Origin: an uncultured Ruminococcus sp.
GTDB taxonomy: Bacteria; Bacillota; Clostridia; Oscillospirales; Ruminococcaceae
Reading direction: 5' to 3'
Assembly: GCA_900543145.1 (NCBI GenBank)
Contig: UQPZ01000005.1
Coordinates: 124,001 to 188,000 of the forward strand
Length of the DNA stretch: 64,000 bases
Positions 8,697-17,583 of the stretch are shown here, piece after piece. The position numbers and the translations under genes are program-made. The first letter of the stretch is position 1; the number at the start of each line of letters is the position of its first letter. A model generated the notes under the pieces. That model was not told the origin of the DNA. It did not search any database and saw nothing but the letters and a program-made list of their open reading frames with translations.

Positions 8697-9899
8697 ATGA
8701 ATGAAAAATCAAATAAGATCAATGAAATAGGATCTGATGGCAGGACAAGCGCTTCCTCTCAAAGCCGGAGGACTGCAAAGGCTTCAGATATCGTTATGTT
8801 CTCGGTTTTTATCCTGTTTATATTCGGCTTTTCAATAGCCGCCCTTATTACAAAGGACAGGGATTTTTCCGAGATGGAGAACAGAAACCTTGCGCAGAAG
8901 CCTGAATTTTCCTTTAAGAACCTCAAAGAAGGCAAATTTACCAGCGATCTTGAAAGCTATATCTCCGACCAGATGTTTTTAAAGGACGCTCTTGTATCTT
9001 TAAAGACCGACTGCGACAGGGCGGCTCTTAAAACCAGTCTTAACGGAATTTATTTTGCAGAAGACGGCTATCTTATCCAGCAGTACACGCAGGATATGGA
9101 TCGGATCAAAGAAAATATCGGCTATATAAACGACTGGGCTGAAAATATAGACTGCCCTGTTGATTTTCTTCTGATCCCAAACGCAGTTTCCGTACTGAAT
9201 GAAAAGCTTCCGGCAAGCGCCGTAAATGATGACCAGCTGGGCAGTATGGCGGCGGCAGCTCAGCTTCTGAGTCCTAAGATAAACCTATACACTCCGTTTC
9301 AGGAGCTTAAAGCTTTGTCAGACAGCGGCATTCAGGCGTTCTACAGAACCGACCATCACTGGACAAGCGAGGGTGCAAAGGCTGTTTACGACTGGTATAT
9401 GCAGACCTCCGGACAAGCTGTTCCGATAGTTGATTACGATATTGAAACTATAGAAGATTTTTACGGCACTCTGTACTCAAAAGCGCCCAGTGCATTTGTA
9501 AATTCGGATAAAATGCATCTTTACAGCAATCCAAACGGAAAATACACCATCGAGCGCACAACTGAAGCAGCTGTGACTGACAGCCTTTACGACCGTTCAT
9601 TTCTCGGCAAAAAGGATAAGTACTCTGCTTTTATGGGCGGAAACTTCGCAGAGGTAAAGATAAGCACCAACGCTCAGAACAAGGAAAAGGTACTGGTGCT
9701 GAAGGATTCCTATGCAAACGCATTTATGCCGTTTCTGGCCGACAGCTATTCGGAGATAACAATGATAGACCTGCGCTACTATCACTTTGCCGAAAATACG
9801 GTATCCGAGCTTATTGAGAAAAACGGCATTGACCGTGTAATACTACTCTACAACATGGATTTCATTAACTCTGACCAAAACTTCATCTGGCTGTCTTAG
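8697..9899 (+). CDS. DHHW-family protein (AlgX/AlgJ-like acyl transfer partner)
   Basis: This 400-residue protein has a cytoplasmic N-tail, one membrane segment (about residues 32-52) and a large external domain. The motif FYRTDHHWTSEGA (about residues 216-228) names the DHHW family and places the catalytic Asp-His pair of an SGNH-like fold. The EMENRNLAQKPEFS segment after the membrane helix is also typical. It is expected to complete transfer of acyl groups delivered by the adjacent MBOAT. It is the last gene of the cassette and has a GGAGG ribosome site overlapping the end of the MBOAT gene. Confidence 0.85.
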   Translation: MNEKSNKINEIGSDGRTSASSQSRRTAKASDIVMFSVFILFIFGFSIAALITKDRDFSEMENRNLAQKPEFSFKNLKEGKFTSDLESYISDQMFLKDALVSLKTDCDRAALKTSLNGIYFAEDGYLIQQYTQDMDRIKENIGYINDWAENIDCPVDFLLIPNAVSVLNEKLPASAVNDDQLGSMAAAAQLLSPKINLYTPFQELKALSDSGIQAFYRTDHHWTSEGAKAVYDWYMQTSGQAVPIVDYDIETIEDFYGTLYSKAPSAFVNSDKMHLYSNPNGKYTIERTTEAAVTDSLYDRSFLGKKDKYSAFMGGNFAEVKISTNAQNKEKVLVLKDSYANAFMPFLADSYSEITMIDLRYYHFAENTVSELIEKNGIDRVILLYNMDFINSDQNFIWLS

Positions 9900-10296
9900 G
9901 TCCCGGCGCAGACGGCGCAGTTAGCGCAGTCGCTCCTGCGGACGGTAGCTTTTATGCCGCAGTTATGGTTTGCTAAAAAATATCGAAAAAAGTTATTTTG
10001 ATTACGGTAAATTCAGTGCCTGCAATAAATTATAAACGTTCTGCTGACCATATCTGATGTTCAAGTGTTATTGGCATAATGCATATAATTTGCATGATAA
10101 TTTTGTGCATTAATATGAATTTAAATTTGATTTAGACATATTTCGTTAATAGTTGCACATTTGCATGCAACTTTACCCCCTTTTTCGCCTATTAGTGAGG
10201 GGGTATAATTTATTTGTACGTCAGGCTTCCTCCCTGCCGGACTGTATTGCAAGTTTGATTTAACCTCCGACGATAACTTTCAGAAAGGAAATAAGC
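9900..10296. other. Intergenic region before recQ
   Basis: Nearly 400 bases without a gene. It starts with three imperfect copies of a nine-base GGCGCAG-type unit (9904-9930) and a loose inverted repeat CTGCGG/CCGCAG (9936-9962) that may act as a weak terminator. TACCCCC (10174-10180) and GGGGGTA (10199-10205) form an inverted repeat overlapping a TATAAT at 10204-10209, a plausible recQ -10 with no good -35. Nothing else was recognised. Confidence 0.5.
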
Positions 10297-12576
10297 ATGG
10301 ACAAGTACAGGATCCTAAAAGAATATTTCGGCCACGATTCCTTCCGCGAGGGTCAGGAAGCTCTTATTGATTCTGTGCTTTCAGGACGTGATGTTCTCGG
10401 AATAATGCCTACCGGAGCAGGAAAGTCAATGTGCTATCAGATACCCGGTCTGATGATGGAGGGCGTAACGGTAGTAATATCCCCGCTTATTTCCCTGATG
10501 AAAGATCAGGTAAATTCTCTTATTCAGTCGGGAGTTAAAGCCGCCTATCTCAACAGCTCTCTTACCTCCGCTCAGTATGAAACCGCTTTGAGAAACGCAG
10601 TAAAGGGTATGTACAAGATAATCTATGTCGCTCCTGAAAGGCTATGCACCCAAGGCTTTCTGTATTTTGCCCAGCGTGTTAAGATCGCGGTGCTGGCAGT
10701 TGACGAGGCTCCCTGCGTTTCACAGTGGGGGCAGGATTTTCGGCCGTCCTACATAAAAATACCGGAATTTATATCTCAGCTTTCCTACCGCCCCGTTATC
10801 GCCGCCTTTACCGCTACCGCAACTCAGGACGTAAAAGAAGATATTGAAAAGCTTCTGACCCTTAAAGAGCCTTATACGTTGACCACAGGCTTTGACCGTG
10901 AAAACCTGTACTTTGAAGTACGAAGGCCGCAGGATAAATTTGCTGAGGTGCTTGAGATACTACGCCGCAATAAGGACAAAAGCGGAATAATCTACTGCTC
11001 TACACGTAAAAATGTCGAAGAGGTCTGTCGGCGCTTAAATGACGAGGGATTCCCCTGCACCCGCTATCATGCAGGACTTTCCGACGAGGAACGCAGAACC
11101 AATCAGGACGATTTTACCTGCGACCGAGTACAGCTCATAACCGCAACCAACGCTTTCGGAATGGGAATAGACAAGTCAAACGTTTCGTTCGTTATACACT
11201 ATAATATGCCGAAGAATATAGAAAGCTATTATCAGGAAGCAGGCAGGGCGGGCCGCGACGGAGAACCGGCAGAATGCATTCTGCTGTATAACGGTCAGGA
11301 CGTCCGTACAAACAGATTTCTTATCGAAAACTCCGACGACAATCCCGAGCTTGACGAGGAAACTGCTGCCGATATACGCTCCCGGGATCTTGAACGGCTT
11401 AAACAGATGACATTTTACTGTACGACCTCCGGCTGTCTGCGGGAATTTATGCTGCGCTATTTCGGCGAAACCTCCAAAGGCTTCTGTTCAAACTGCTCCA
11501 ACTGCAATACCAATTTTGAAGATGTCGATATAACCGTTGAAAGCCAGAAGATACTGTCCTGTATTTACAGGCTTTCACAGCGGCATCTGGCATTCGGAGC
11601 GGCAGTTATCTCAGCTGTTCTGAAAGGCTCAAAAAACGCCAAGATAACTCAGTTCGGACTTCAGGACCTTTCGACCTACGGAATAATGAGCGGCGCTTCA
11701 ACCGTCAGAATAAGACGAATCACAGATTTTCTTGAAGAAAACGGATATATCCGCCGAATCGGAGATTATTCCGTGCTTGCGCTTACCTCAAAGGCAAGAG
11801 AGATACTTTTTGAAAAAAAGACTGTTACAATGAAAATGCCAAAAGAAGCTCCGAAAAGCCACTCCCAGCAGACCGCAGGCGGAGTTTACGCACTGGATCC
11901 CGAGCTGTTCAGCCGTCTTAAAAAGCTTCGCCAAAAACTTGCCGCCGAAGCCAAAATGCCTGCATACATTATTTTTACAGATACCGCTCTGAGAGATATG
12001 TGCGTTCAGCTTCCCACAACTGCGCAGAAGCTGCTCGAATGCTCGGGAATAGGAAAAACCAAGCAGGAGCGCTACGGCAGTCAGGTTATTGAGGTTATAA
12101 AAGGCTATCTTGCCGAAAACCCCTCCGCCGCCTCAAGCAGCCCGAATGCATATCTTGAACGGCTTAAGGCAGGTAATACCGATGGGAATTTAATGTTCGG
12201 AATGATCTGCGATAACTGCTCAAAGCTTAAAGGCAAAGCTGAGGAAATGAGCCTCAGTCGTCTGTGCGACTGTATTTTTGAACAGCTTGGTATAAATGCA
12301 GATAAGGCTGTGCTGAAAACAGCTATTGAAAGCTGGCTAATAAATAACGGCTATCTTGCAAGAAAAAGCCCGAAGGCGGCAAATCTCTCCCTTACTATAC
12401 TGTCTGAGGAAGCGGGAATAATTGAAGCTCAGACAGTTTCAAAACTGGGAACTGCATATACTGCCGTCAAATTTCCGAAAGCGGCTCAGGAATTTATATA
12501 TGAAAATCTGCCTGAAATATGCAGAAGCAAGCAAAGCAGACCTGCTGCAGCTGTCGGCTCGGGAACAGATTGCTGA
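10297..12576 (+). CDS. recQ: ATP-dependent DNA helicase RecQ
   Basis: This is a 759-residue superfamily 2 helicase. It has Walker A MPTGAGKSMCYQ (about residues 45-56), a motif II region reading DEAPCVSQWGQDFRP, TATAT (motif III), and motif VI QEAGRAGRDGEP. The RecQ zinc site (CTTSGC then CSNCSNC), a winged-helix region and an HRDC domain (about residues 555-610) follow. A further C-terminal extension of about 140 residues has no family I recognise. It unwinds DNA in recombination and fork repair. Motif II is DEAP where RecQ normally has DEAH. It starts the long plus-strand block, and dusB follows 11 bases later. Confidence 0.95.
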   Translation: MDKYRILKEYFGHDSFREGQEALIDSVLSGRDVLGIMPTGAGKSMCYQIPGLMMEGVTVVISPLISLMKDQVNSLIQSGVKAAYLNSSLTSAQYETALRNAVKGMYKIIYVAPERLCTQGFLYFAQRVKIAVLAVDEAPCVSQWGQDFRPSYIKIPEFISQLSYRPVIAAFTATATQDVKEDIEKLLTLKEPYTLTTGFDRENLYFEVRRPQDKFAEVLEILRRNKDKSGIIYCSTRKNVEEVCRRLNDEGFPCTRYHAGLSDEERRTNQDDFTCDRVQLITATNAFGMGIDKSNVSFVIHYNMPKNIESYYQEAGRAGRDGEPAECILLYNGQDVRTNRFLIENSDDNPELDEETAADIRSRDLERLKQMTFYCTTSGCLREFMLRYFGETSKGFCSNCSNCNTNFEDVDITVESQKILSCIYRLSQRHLAFGAAVISAVLKGSKNAKITQFGLQDLSTYGIMSGASTVRIRRITDFLEENGYIRRIGDYSVLALTSKAREILFEKKTVTMKMPKEAPKSHSQQTAGGVYALDPELFSRLKKLRQKLAAEAKMPAYIIFTDTALRDMCVQLPTTAQKLLECSGIGKTKQERYGSQVIEVIKGYLAENPSAASSSPNAYLERLKAGNTDGNLMFGMICDNCSKLKGKAEEMSLSRLCDCIFEQLGINADKAVLKTAIESWLINNGYLARKSPKAANLSLTILSEEAGIIEAQTVSKLGTAYTAVKFPKAAQEFIYENLPEICRSKQSRPAAAVGSGTDC

Positions 12577-12587
12577 TAAGGAGTACT

Positions 12588-13565
12588 ATGAAAACTATAC
12601 ATATCGGAAACGTTGAAATAGAACAAACCGCCGCACTGGCGCCTATGGCGTCGGTAGCCGACAAATCGTACCGCCTTATGTGCAAGGAATTCGGAGCGGC
12701 GTATCTTGTAAGCGAAATGATCTCCTCCAAGGGACTTTGTTTCGGAGATAAAAAGACCGCGCGCCTTTGCGAAATAGAGGACTGTGAACGTCCTATGGCT
12801 TTGCAGCTTTTCGGAGAAGATCCTGTCTATATGGGAAAGGCAGCGTATCTGCTTAACAGCTTCAAGCCTGATATAATTGATATTAATATGGGCTGTCCCG
12901 TTCCGAAAATTGCAGGAAACGGCAGCGGCTCAGCGCTTATGAAAACGCCTGAAACCGCATTCAAGATTGCAAAAGCCGCAGTTGAAAACGCCTGCTGTCC
13001 GGTAACGGTAAAAATAAGGGCAGGCTGGGACGAAAACAGCGTCAACGCACCTGAGTTTGCAAAACGCCTTGAGCAGGCGGGAATTTCCGCAATAGCCGTT
13101 CACGGCAGGACCAGAAATCAGTTTTACAGCGGAAAAGCCGACTGGAATATTATCGCTCAGGTAAAAAAATCGGTGAATATACCCGTTATCGGAAACGGCG
13201 ACGTGACCTCTCCTTCGGACTGCAAAGCAATGTATGAGCAAACCGGCTGCGATCTTGTTATGGTCGGCAGAGGCTCTTACGGCAGACCGTGGATATTTGA
13301 CGAGATCCGAACCTATATCGAAACAGGAATTCTTTCGGAGGAAATATCCTTAGAAGAAAAAATGAAGCTGATGCTGCGTCATGCCAAGCTGCTTTGCAAA
13401 TACAAGGGGGAAACTCAGGGCATGAAAGAAATGCGAAAGAACGTAGCGTGGTATGTAAAGGGACTGCCCGGCTCGGCGAAAATACGGGGCGAATGTGGAA
13501 ATCTTTCCGCCTATGCCGATCTGGAAAGAACTGCCGAAGCAATCCTGTCAGGAAAGGGTGAGTAA
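12588..13565 (+). CDS. dusB: tRNA-dihydrouridine synthase (DusB-like)
   Basis: This 325-residue flavoprotein is read from the ATG at 12588, which has an AAGGAG ribosome site; an upstream in-frame extension would overlap recQ. APMASVADKSYR (about residues 17-28) is the FMN-binding start of the barrel. INMGCPVPKIAGNGSG contains the catalytic cysteine region, and VHGRTRNQFYSGKADW and GNGDV are conserved substrate and FMN motifs. It reduces uridine in tRNA D-loops. It is followed 2 bases later by rsmI, so the two are probably translated together. Confidence 0.93.
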   Translation: MKTIHIGNVEIEQTAALAPMASVADKSYRLMCKEFGAAYLVSEMISSKGLCFGDKKTARLCEIEDCERPMALQLFGEDPVYMGKAAYLLNSFKPDIIDINMGCPVPKIAGNGSGSALMKTPETAFKIAKAAVENACCPVTVKIRAGWDENSVNAPEFAKRLEQAGISAIAVHGRTRNQFYSGKADWNIIAQVKKSVNIPVIGNGDVTSPSDCKAMYEQTGCDLVMVGRGSYGRPWIFDEIRTYIETGILSEEISLEEKMKLMLRHAKLLCKYKGETQGMKEMRKNVAWYVKGLPGSAKIRGECGNLSAYADLERTAEAILSGKGE

Positions 13566-13567
13566 AA

Positions 13568-14398
13568 ATGGGGATACTTTACGTTGTCGGAACTCCTATC
13601 GGAAATCTGGGAGATATGACCTACAGAGCGGTTGAAACACTGAAAAGCGTGGATTTTATCTGCGCCGAAGACACAAGAGTGACCGCAAAGCTGCTGAATT
13701 ATTTTGAAATAAAAAAGCCGTCGGTAAGCTATCACCGTCACAGCGGAGAAGAAGCCGCAATGCGGATAGTTTCAAGAATAGCGGCAGGAGAAAACTGCGC
13801 CGTTGTTACCGACGCAGGAATGCCCTGTATATCAGACCCCGGAGAGGATCTTGTAAGACTCTGCGCCGAAAACGGGATCAGAACGGAGGTCGTTCCCGGT
13901 CCTACCGCAGTCTGCTCTGCCCTTGCTGTAAGCGGACTTTCAACCTCACGCTTCTGTTTCGAGGGCTTCCTTTCAACGACCAAACGTCTGCGCTGTGAAC
14001 ATCTTGCCGCAGTTAAAGACGAGGAACGCACTCTTGTATTCTATGAAGCGCCGCACAAGCTTATCTATACCCTCAAAGATATGCTGGAATATTTTGGTGA
14101 CAGAAAAATTTCACTCTGCCGCGAGCTTACCAAACTGCATGAGGAAATAATGCGGACTACGCTTTCTCAGGCTTTGGAATACTATTCATCGGTTACGCCG
14201 AAGGGCGAATTTGTTCTGGTTATTGAGGGAGCCAAAGAATCGGAAAACGATACCGCCGAAACCATAGAGGACGCGCTTTTGCAGGTAAAGAGCCTTATAG
14301 CAAAGGGCATGAGAGGCGCTGATGCCTGCAAACAGATTGCCAAAGCTACAGGCTTTTCCAAGGGCGAGCTGTATTCAATGCTGGTTTCGGGAGAATAA
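13568..14398 (+). CDS. rsmI: 16S rRNA (cytidine-1402 2'-O)-methyltransferase RsmI
   Basis: This 276-residue protein has a tetrapyrrole-methylase fold. LYVVGTPIGNLGDMTYRA opens the protein, and ICAEDTRVTAKLL, VTDAGMPCISDPGE and VPGPTAVCSAL are the standard RsmI SAM-binding blocks. It methylates the ribose of C1402 in the decoding centre of 16S rRNA. It is tightly linked to dusB upstream, in a run of RNA-modification genes. Length and motifs are normal. Confidence 0.95.
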   Translation: MGILYVVGTPIGNLGDMTYRAVETLKSVDFICAEDTRVTAKLLNYFEIKKPSVSYHRHSGEEAAMRIVSRIAAGENCAVVTDAGMPCISDPGEDLVRLCAENGIRTEVVPGPTAVCSALAVSGLSTSRFCFEGFLSTTKRLRCEHLAAVKDEERTLVFYEAPHKLIYTLKDMLEYFGDRKISLCRELTKLHEEIMRTTLSQALEYYSSVTPKGEFVLVIEGAKESENDTAETIEDALLQVKSLIAKGMRGADACKQIAKATGFSKGELYSMLVSGE

Positions 14399-14481
14399 AA
14401 TTTTGCCTGCCGTTTTTGAAAGGAAATATATATGCCTTCGGAAAGCTCAAAGCACAAAACAATATATACGGAGGAGTACAT

Positions 14482-14829
14482 ATGAAAAAGGTAAAAATCA
14501 CAGTGCTAAAAACCACATTGGACAAAGAACTTGCCGCCGAGTACGGCGCTGAAAATCTGGGGCCCTGCCCGATGATGACCGAGGGGCAGGTATTCTACGC
14601 AGATTACGCCAAGCCGGAAGGACTGTGCGACGAGGCATGGAAAGCTATCTACCAGTACGTTTTCGCCCTTGCCCACGGAGCAGAAACAGGTCTTTTCTAC
14701 TACGGCGACTGGGTAAGAAAGCCCGGCGTAGCGATCTGCTCCTGCAACGACGGACTCCGCCCGGTTATCTTCAAGCTTGAAGCAACAGATACTGAAGCTG
14801 AAATCAGCTATATACCTGTTAATAGATGA
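14482..14829 (+). CDS. TIGR04076-type small protein
   Basis: This 115-residue protein starts at the ATG at 14482, which has a GGAGGAG ribosome site. A longer in-frame start at 14416 lacks one. It resembles the TIGR04076 family: MKKVKITVLKTTLDKELAAEY, a GPCPMMTEGQVF stretch, and a cysteine-rich end VAICSCNDGLRPVIFKLEA. The family is of unknown function and often occurs in anaerobes. The paired cysteines (C-x-C) near residue 91 could bind metal, an inference. The gene sits between rsmI and rimI. Confidence 0.75.
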   Translation: MKKVKITVLKTTLDKELAAEYGAENLGPCPMMTEGQVFYADYAKPEGLCDEAWKAIYQYVFALAHGAETGLFYYGDWVRKPGVAICSCNDGLRPVIFKLEATDTEAEISYIPVNR

Positions 14830-14889
14830 AATACTTTATAAAGTATATAAATTATATCTGAAATACATTATACGGTATTTGGAGGGAAT

Positions 14890-15336
14890 ATGAATATACT
14901 TATCAGAAAGGCGCTTGATTACGACTGCCCTGAGATACTTAATATAGAAAACGTCTGTTTTTCAGATCCGTGGAGTGAGGATTATTTTTTGAGAGAGCTT
15001 AGAAATCCGCTTTGCACAATACTTGCGGCTTTTGACGGAGATACAGCCGCAGCCTTTATAAACGTCTGGTATGTTGCCGGCGAGCTGACAATAAACAATA
15101 TTGCGGTTATTGAAAGCTACAGACGTCGTGGGATCGCCGAAAGGCTGATAAATGCGGCATTCACGCTGTATCCGCAGGCAGAGCTTGCTTTGCTTGAGGT
15201 CCGTGCTTCAAATACCGCAGCACAAAAGCTGTACAAGAAACTGGACTTTATTCAAACGGGCATAAGAAAAAGCTATTACTCAGACCCGACAGAGGATGCT
15301 TTGCTTATGACTAAAACGCTGGGAGGAAAGCAATGA
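14890..15336 (+). CDS. rimI: Ribosomal protein/peptide N-acetyltransferase RimI-like
   Basis: This 148-residue GNAT-fold enzyme has the acetyl-CoA loop ESYRRRGIAERL (about residues 76-87) and the C-terminal LLEVRASNTAAQKLYKKLDF typical of RimI. RimI acetylates ribosomal protein N-termini, but in Firmicutes it is often encoded beside tsaD, as here. Its last 4 bases overlap the start of the next gene (ATGA overlap), so the two are translationally coupled. The ribosome site is TTGGAGGG. Confidence 0.88.
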   Translation: MNILIRKALDYDCPEILNIENVCFSDPWSEDYFLRELRNPLCTILAAFDGDTAAAFINVWYVAGELTINNIAVIESYRRRGIAERLINAAFTLYPQAELALLEVRASNTAAQKLYKKLDFIQTGIRKSYYSDPTEDALLMTKTLGGKQ

Positions 15337-16037
15337 ACGGCTTTACATTTGAACGGCTTAGTGATACAATAGAAATATGCATATCCGCCGAGCATCGCTT
15401 CGGCACCGACGCTTTTCTGCTTGCCGACTTCGCAGCCCCCAGACATAAGGATCTGGTATGCGATTTCTGTACCGGAAGCGGAATAATCGCCCTGCTTATG
15501 TACAGAAACTTTCAGCCTGCTCATATCGACGCAGTTGAGATACAGGATATAGCTCACCGGCAGCTTCAGCTTACGCTTGAACGCTCTGAAATAAGCTGTA
15601 TAACTCCGATACTGGGCGATCTGAAGAACTACCGCTCTGAAAAGGAGCTTGACCTTATTACCTGCAACCCTCCCTACAAGCTTGACGGAACAGGTGCAAA
15701 AAACGACAGCAGGGCGGTTTCGATAGCTCGTCACGAAATGCTCTGTACCATAGACGATGTATGCTCGGCGGCTATAAGAAACCTTAAATACGGCGGCAGG
15801 CTCTGCATATGCAACCGACCCGAAAGGCTGTGCGATATAATGGTTTCAATGCGCCAAAACGGAATAGAGCCTAAGCGGGTAAGGTTTGTATCCAAAAATC
15901 CGTACACTGCCCCATGGCTTGTAATGGCTGAGGGAAGAAAGGGCGGAAACCCGTTCCTGAAGGTCGAGCCTCAGCTTTACACCACCGATGAAAACGGCGG
16001 ATATACAGATGAAATGAAAAGGATATACAGACTGTGA
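15333..16037 (+). CDS. tRNA1(Val) adenine-37 N6-methyltransferase-like protein (TrmN6/COG4123)
   Basis: This 234-residue SAM-dependent methyltransferase has the SAM-binding motif VCDFCTGSGIIALLM (about residues 43-57) and the catalytic ITCNPPYKLDG (about residues 108-118); NPPY is typical of N6-adenine methyltransferases. The best family fit is TrmN6 (YfiC). The position of the target adenine is inferred from the family. It overlaps rimI by 4 bases and is followed by a small membrane protein and tsaD. Confidence 0.85.
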   Translation: MNGFTFERLSDTIEICISAEHRFGTDAFLLADFAAPRHKDLVCDFCTGSGIIALLMYRNFQPAHIDAVEIQDIAHRQLQLTLERSEISCITPILGDLKNYRSEKELDLITCNPPYKLDGTGAKNDSRAVSIARHEMLCTIDDVCSAAIRNLKYGGRLCICNRPERLCDIMVSMRQNGIEPKRVRFVSKNPYTAPWLVMAEGRKGGNPFLKVEPQLYTTDENGGYTDEMKRIYRL

Positions 16038-16052
16038 TAAGTAGGTGGAAAA

Positions 16053-16520
16053 ATGAGCCTTGGCTTTTCCTATACAGGGTTGATATTTATAATTATGCTT
16101 TTTGTTCCCAATATACTATGGACTAAAAACAAGCCTAAGGATCACGATAAGTATTTACTTAAAGAAAATAAGCTTCTTCTGACGCTTGAAAGAACAGGTG
16201 AAGTTGCCGTAACCGCTTTAAGCGTGATCTGTTCCGACTTTAATCTGCGGAAGCTCTCTTCTTGGTCATTATGGCTTGCCGCCGCAGCAATATTTATGAT
16301 AATGTATGAGGTATGGTGGATAAAATATTTCAGAAGCGATAAAGAGATGAAAGATTTTTACAGCTCTTTCTTAGGAATACCCGTTGCAGGAGCAAGTCTG
16401 CCAGTAACCGCATTTTTATTGCTGGGGATCTACGGAAAAAATATTCTGCTTATAATCTCAACGGTAATTTTAGGTATCGGACATATCGGAATCCATCTCA
16501 GCCACAAAAAGGAGTGTTAA
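16053..16520 (+). CDS. Hypothetical four-helix membrane protein
   Basis: This 155-residue protein has hydrophobic segments near residues 4-20, 73-92, 113-130 and 136-152. A charged stretch KNKPKDHDKYLLKENK follows the first segment. It has no motif I recognise. It lies 15 bases after the trmN6-like gene and 4 bases before tsaD, so it is embedded in the RNA-modification operon, but a functional link cannot be shown. The ribosome site is GTAGGTGG. Confidence 0.7.
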   Translation: MSLGFSYTGLIFIIMLFVPNILWTKNKPKDHDKYLLKENKLLLTLERTGEVAVTALSVICSDFNLRKLSSWSLWLAAAAIFMIMYEVWWIKYFRSDKEMKDFYSSFLGIPVAGASLPVTAFLLLGIYGKNILLIISTVILGIGHIGIHLSHKKEC

Positions 16521-16524
16521 TAAA

Positions 16525-17544
16525 ATGAAGATCTTAGCCATAGAAAGCTCCTGCGACGAAACTGCCTGCGCAGTTGTGGAGGACGGAGTAAAGGTGCTTT
16601 CAAATATAGTTGCAACGCAGATCGCCGAGCATAGATTATACGGAGGCGTCGTGCCGGAAATAGCCTCCCGCCGCCATGCAGAAAATATCTGGGGGGTAGT
16701 CAGTGCGGCGCTTGAGGAAGCAGACTGCTCCGTTTCGGAAATTGACGCAATTGCTGTAACCTACGCTCCCGGACTTATCGGCGCTCTGCTGGTAGGTATA
16801 AACTTTGCCAAAGGACTTGCAATGTCGGCAGGAAAACCTCTTGTTCCTGTTCATCATATTGCGGGTCACATTGCGGCAAACTATATTTCTCACCCGGATC
16901 TTAAACCTCCTTATCTGTGCCTTGTGGTTTCGGGAGGACATTCCCATATCGTAGAGGTGCTTGACTACACAAAATACCGCGTAATAGGCAGAACTCACGA
17001 CGACGCCGCAGGTGAATGCTTTGACAAAGCGGCTCGTACTCTCGGCTACGAATATCCGGGAGGAAAATTTATAGACGAAGCCGCAAAGCTCGGCGATCCC
17101 GAAGCCTATAAGCTTCCTCACCCTAAGGTAGCAGGGTGCGAATATGATTTTTCATTTTCTGGACTGAAAACTGCGGTAATAAATCTCGTACATAACGCCG
17201 AGCAGAAAGGCGTGAAAATAAACCGTGAAGATATGGCGGCTTCTTTCCAGAAAACAATGTCAGAAATACTTGTGGGAAAAACAATGAAAGCGGCTGAAGC
17301 TCTTGGGTATACTACTATCGGACTTGCCGGAGGAGTTTCGGCAAATTCAGGAGTCCGCAGAGCATTGCAGGAAGCCTGCGATAAAAGTGGCTGTAAGCTT
17401 TATATGCCGGAATTTAAATACTGCGGCGATAATGCGGCAATGATAGGCTGTCAGGGATATTTTGATTATCTTGCAGGAAAAAGAGCCGACGAAAGCCTTA
17501 ACGGCATAGCAACGCTCTCGCTGGACAAGTTATGTGAAGAGTGA
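16525..17544 (+). CDS. tsaD: tRNA N6-adenosine threonylcarbamoyltransferase TsaD
   Basis: This 339-residue ASKHA-fold protein begins ILAIESSCDETACAVVEDG. It has the metal-binding HHIAGHIAAN (about residues 111-120), VVSGGHSHIV and GECFDKAARTLGYEYPGG, and the late VSANSGVRRAL and DNAAMIG motifs. With TsaB and TsaE it forms t6A37 in ANN-decoding tRNAs. TsaB and TsaE are not in this window. The RimI homologue nearby is a common arrangement. The length is normal and all expected motifs are present. Confidence 0.97.
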   Translation: MKILAIESSCDETACAVVEDGVKVLSNIVATQIAEHRLYGGVVPEIASRRHAENIWGVVSAALEEADCSVSEIDAIAVTYAPGLIGALLVGINFAKGLAMSAGKPLVPVHHIAGHIAANYISHPDLKPPYLCLVVSGGHSHIVEVLDYTKYRVIGRTHDDAAGECFDKAARTLGYEYPGGKFIDEAAKLGDPEAYKLPHPKVAGCEYDFSFSGLKTAVINLVHNAEQKGVKINREDMAASFQKTMSEILVGKTMKAAEALGYTTIGLAGGVSANSGVRRALQEACDKSGCKLYMPEFKYCGDNAAMIGCQGYFDYLAGKRADESLNGIATLSLDKLCEE

Positions 17545-17583
17545 CTTAAACCAAAAATAAGAAAACTGATCTGAGGTACAAAA

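Noticed and set aside
9904..9930. Three nine-base GGCGCAG-type repeats after the DHHW gene
   Set aside because: Too short and imperfect to call an element; noted only within the intergenic entry.
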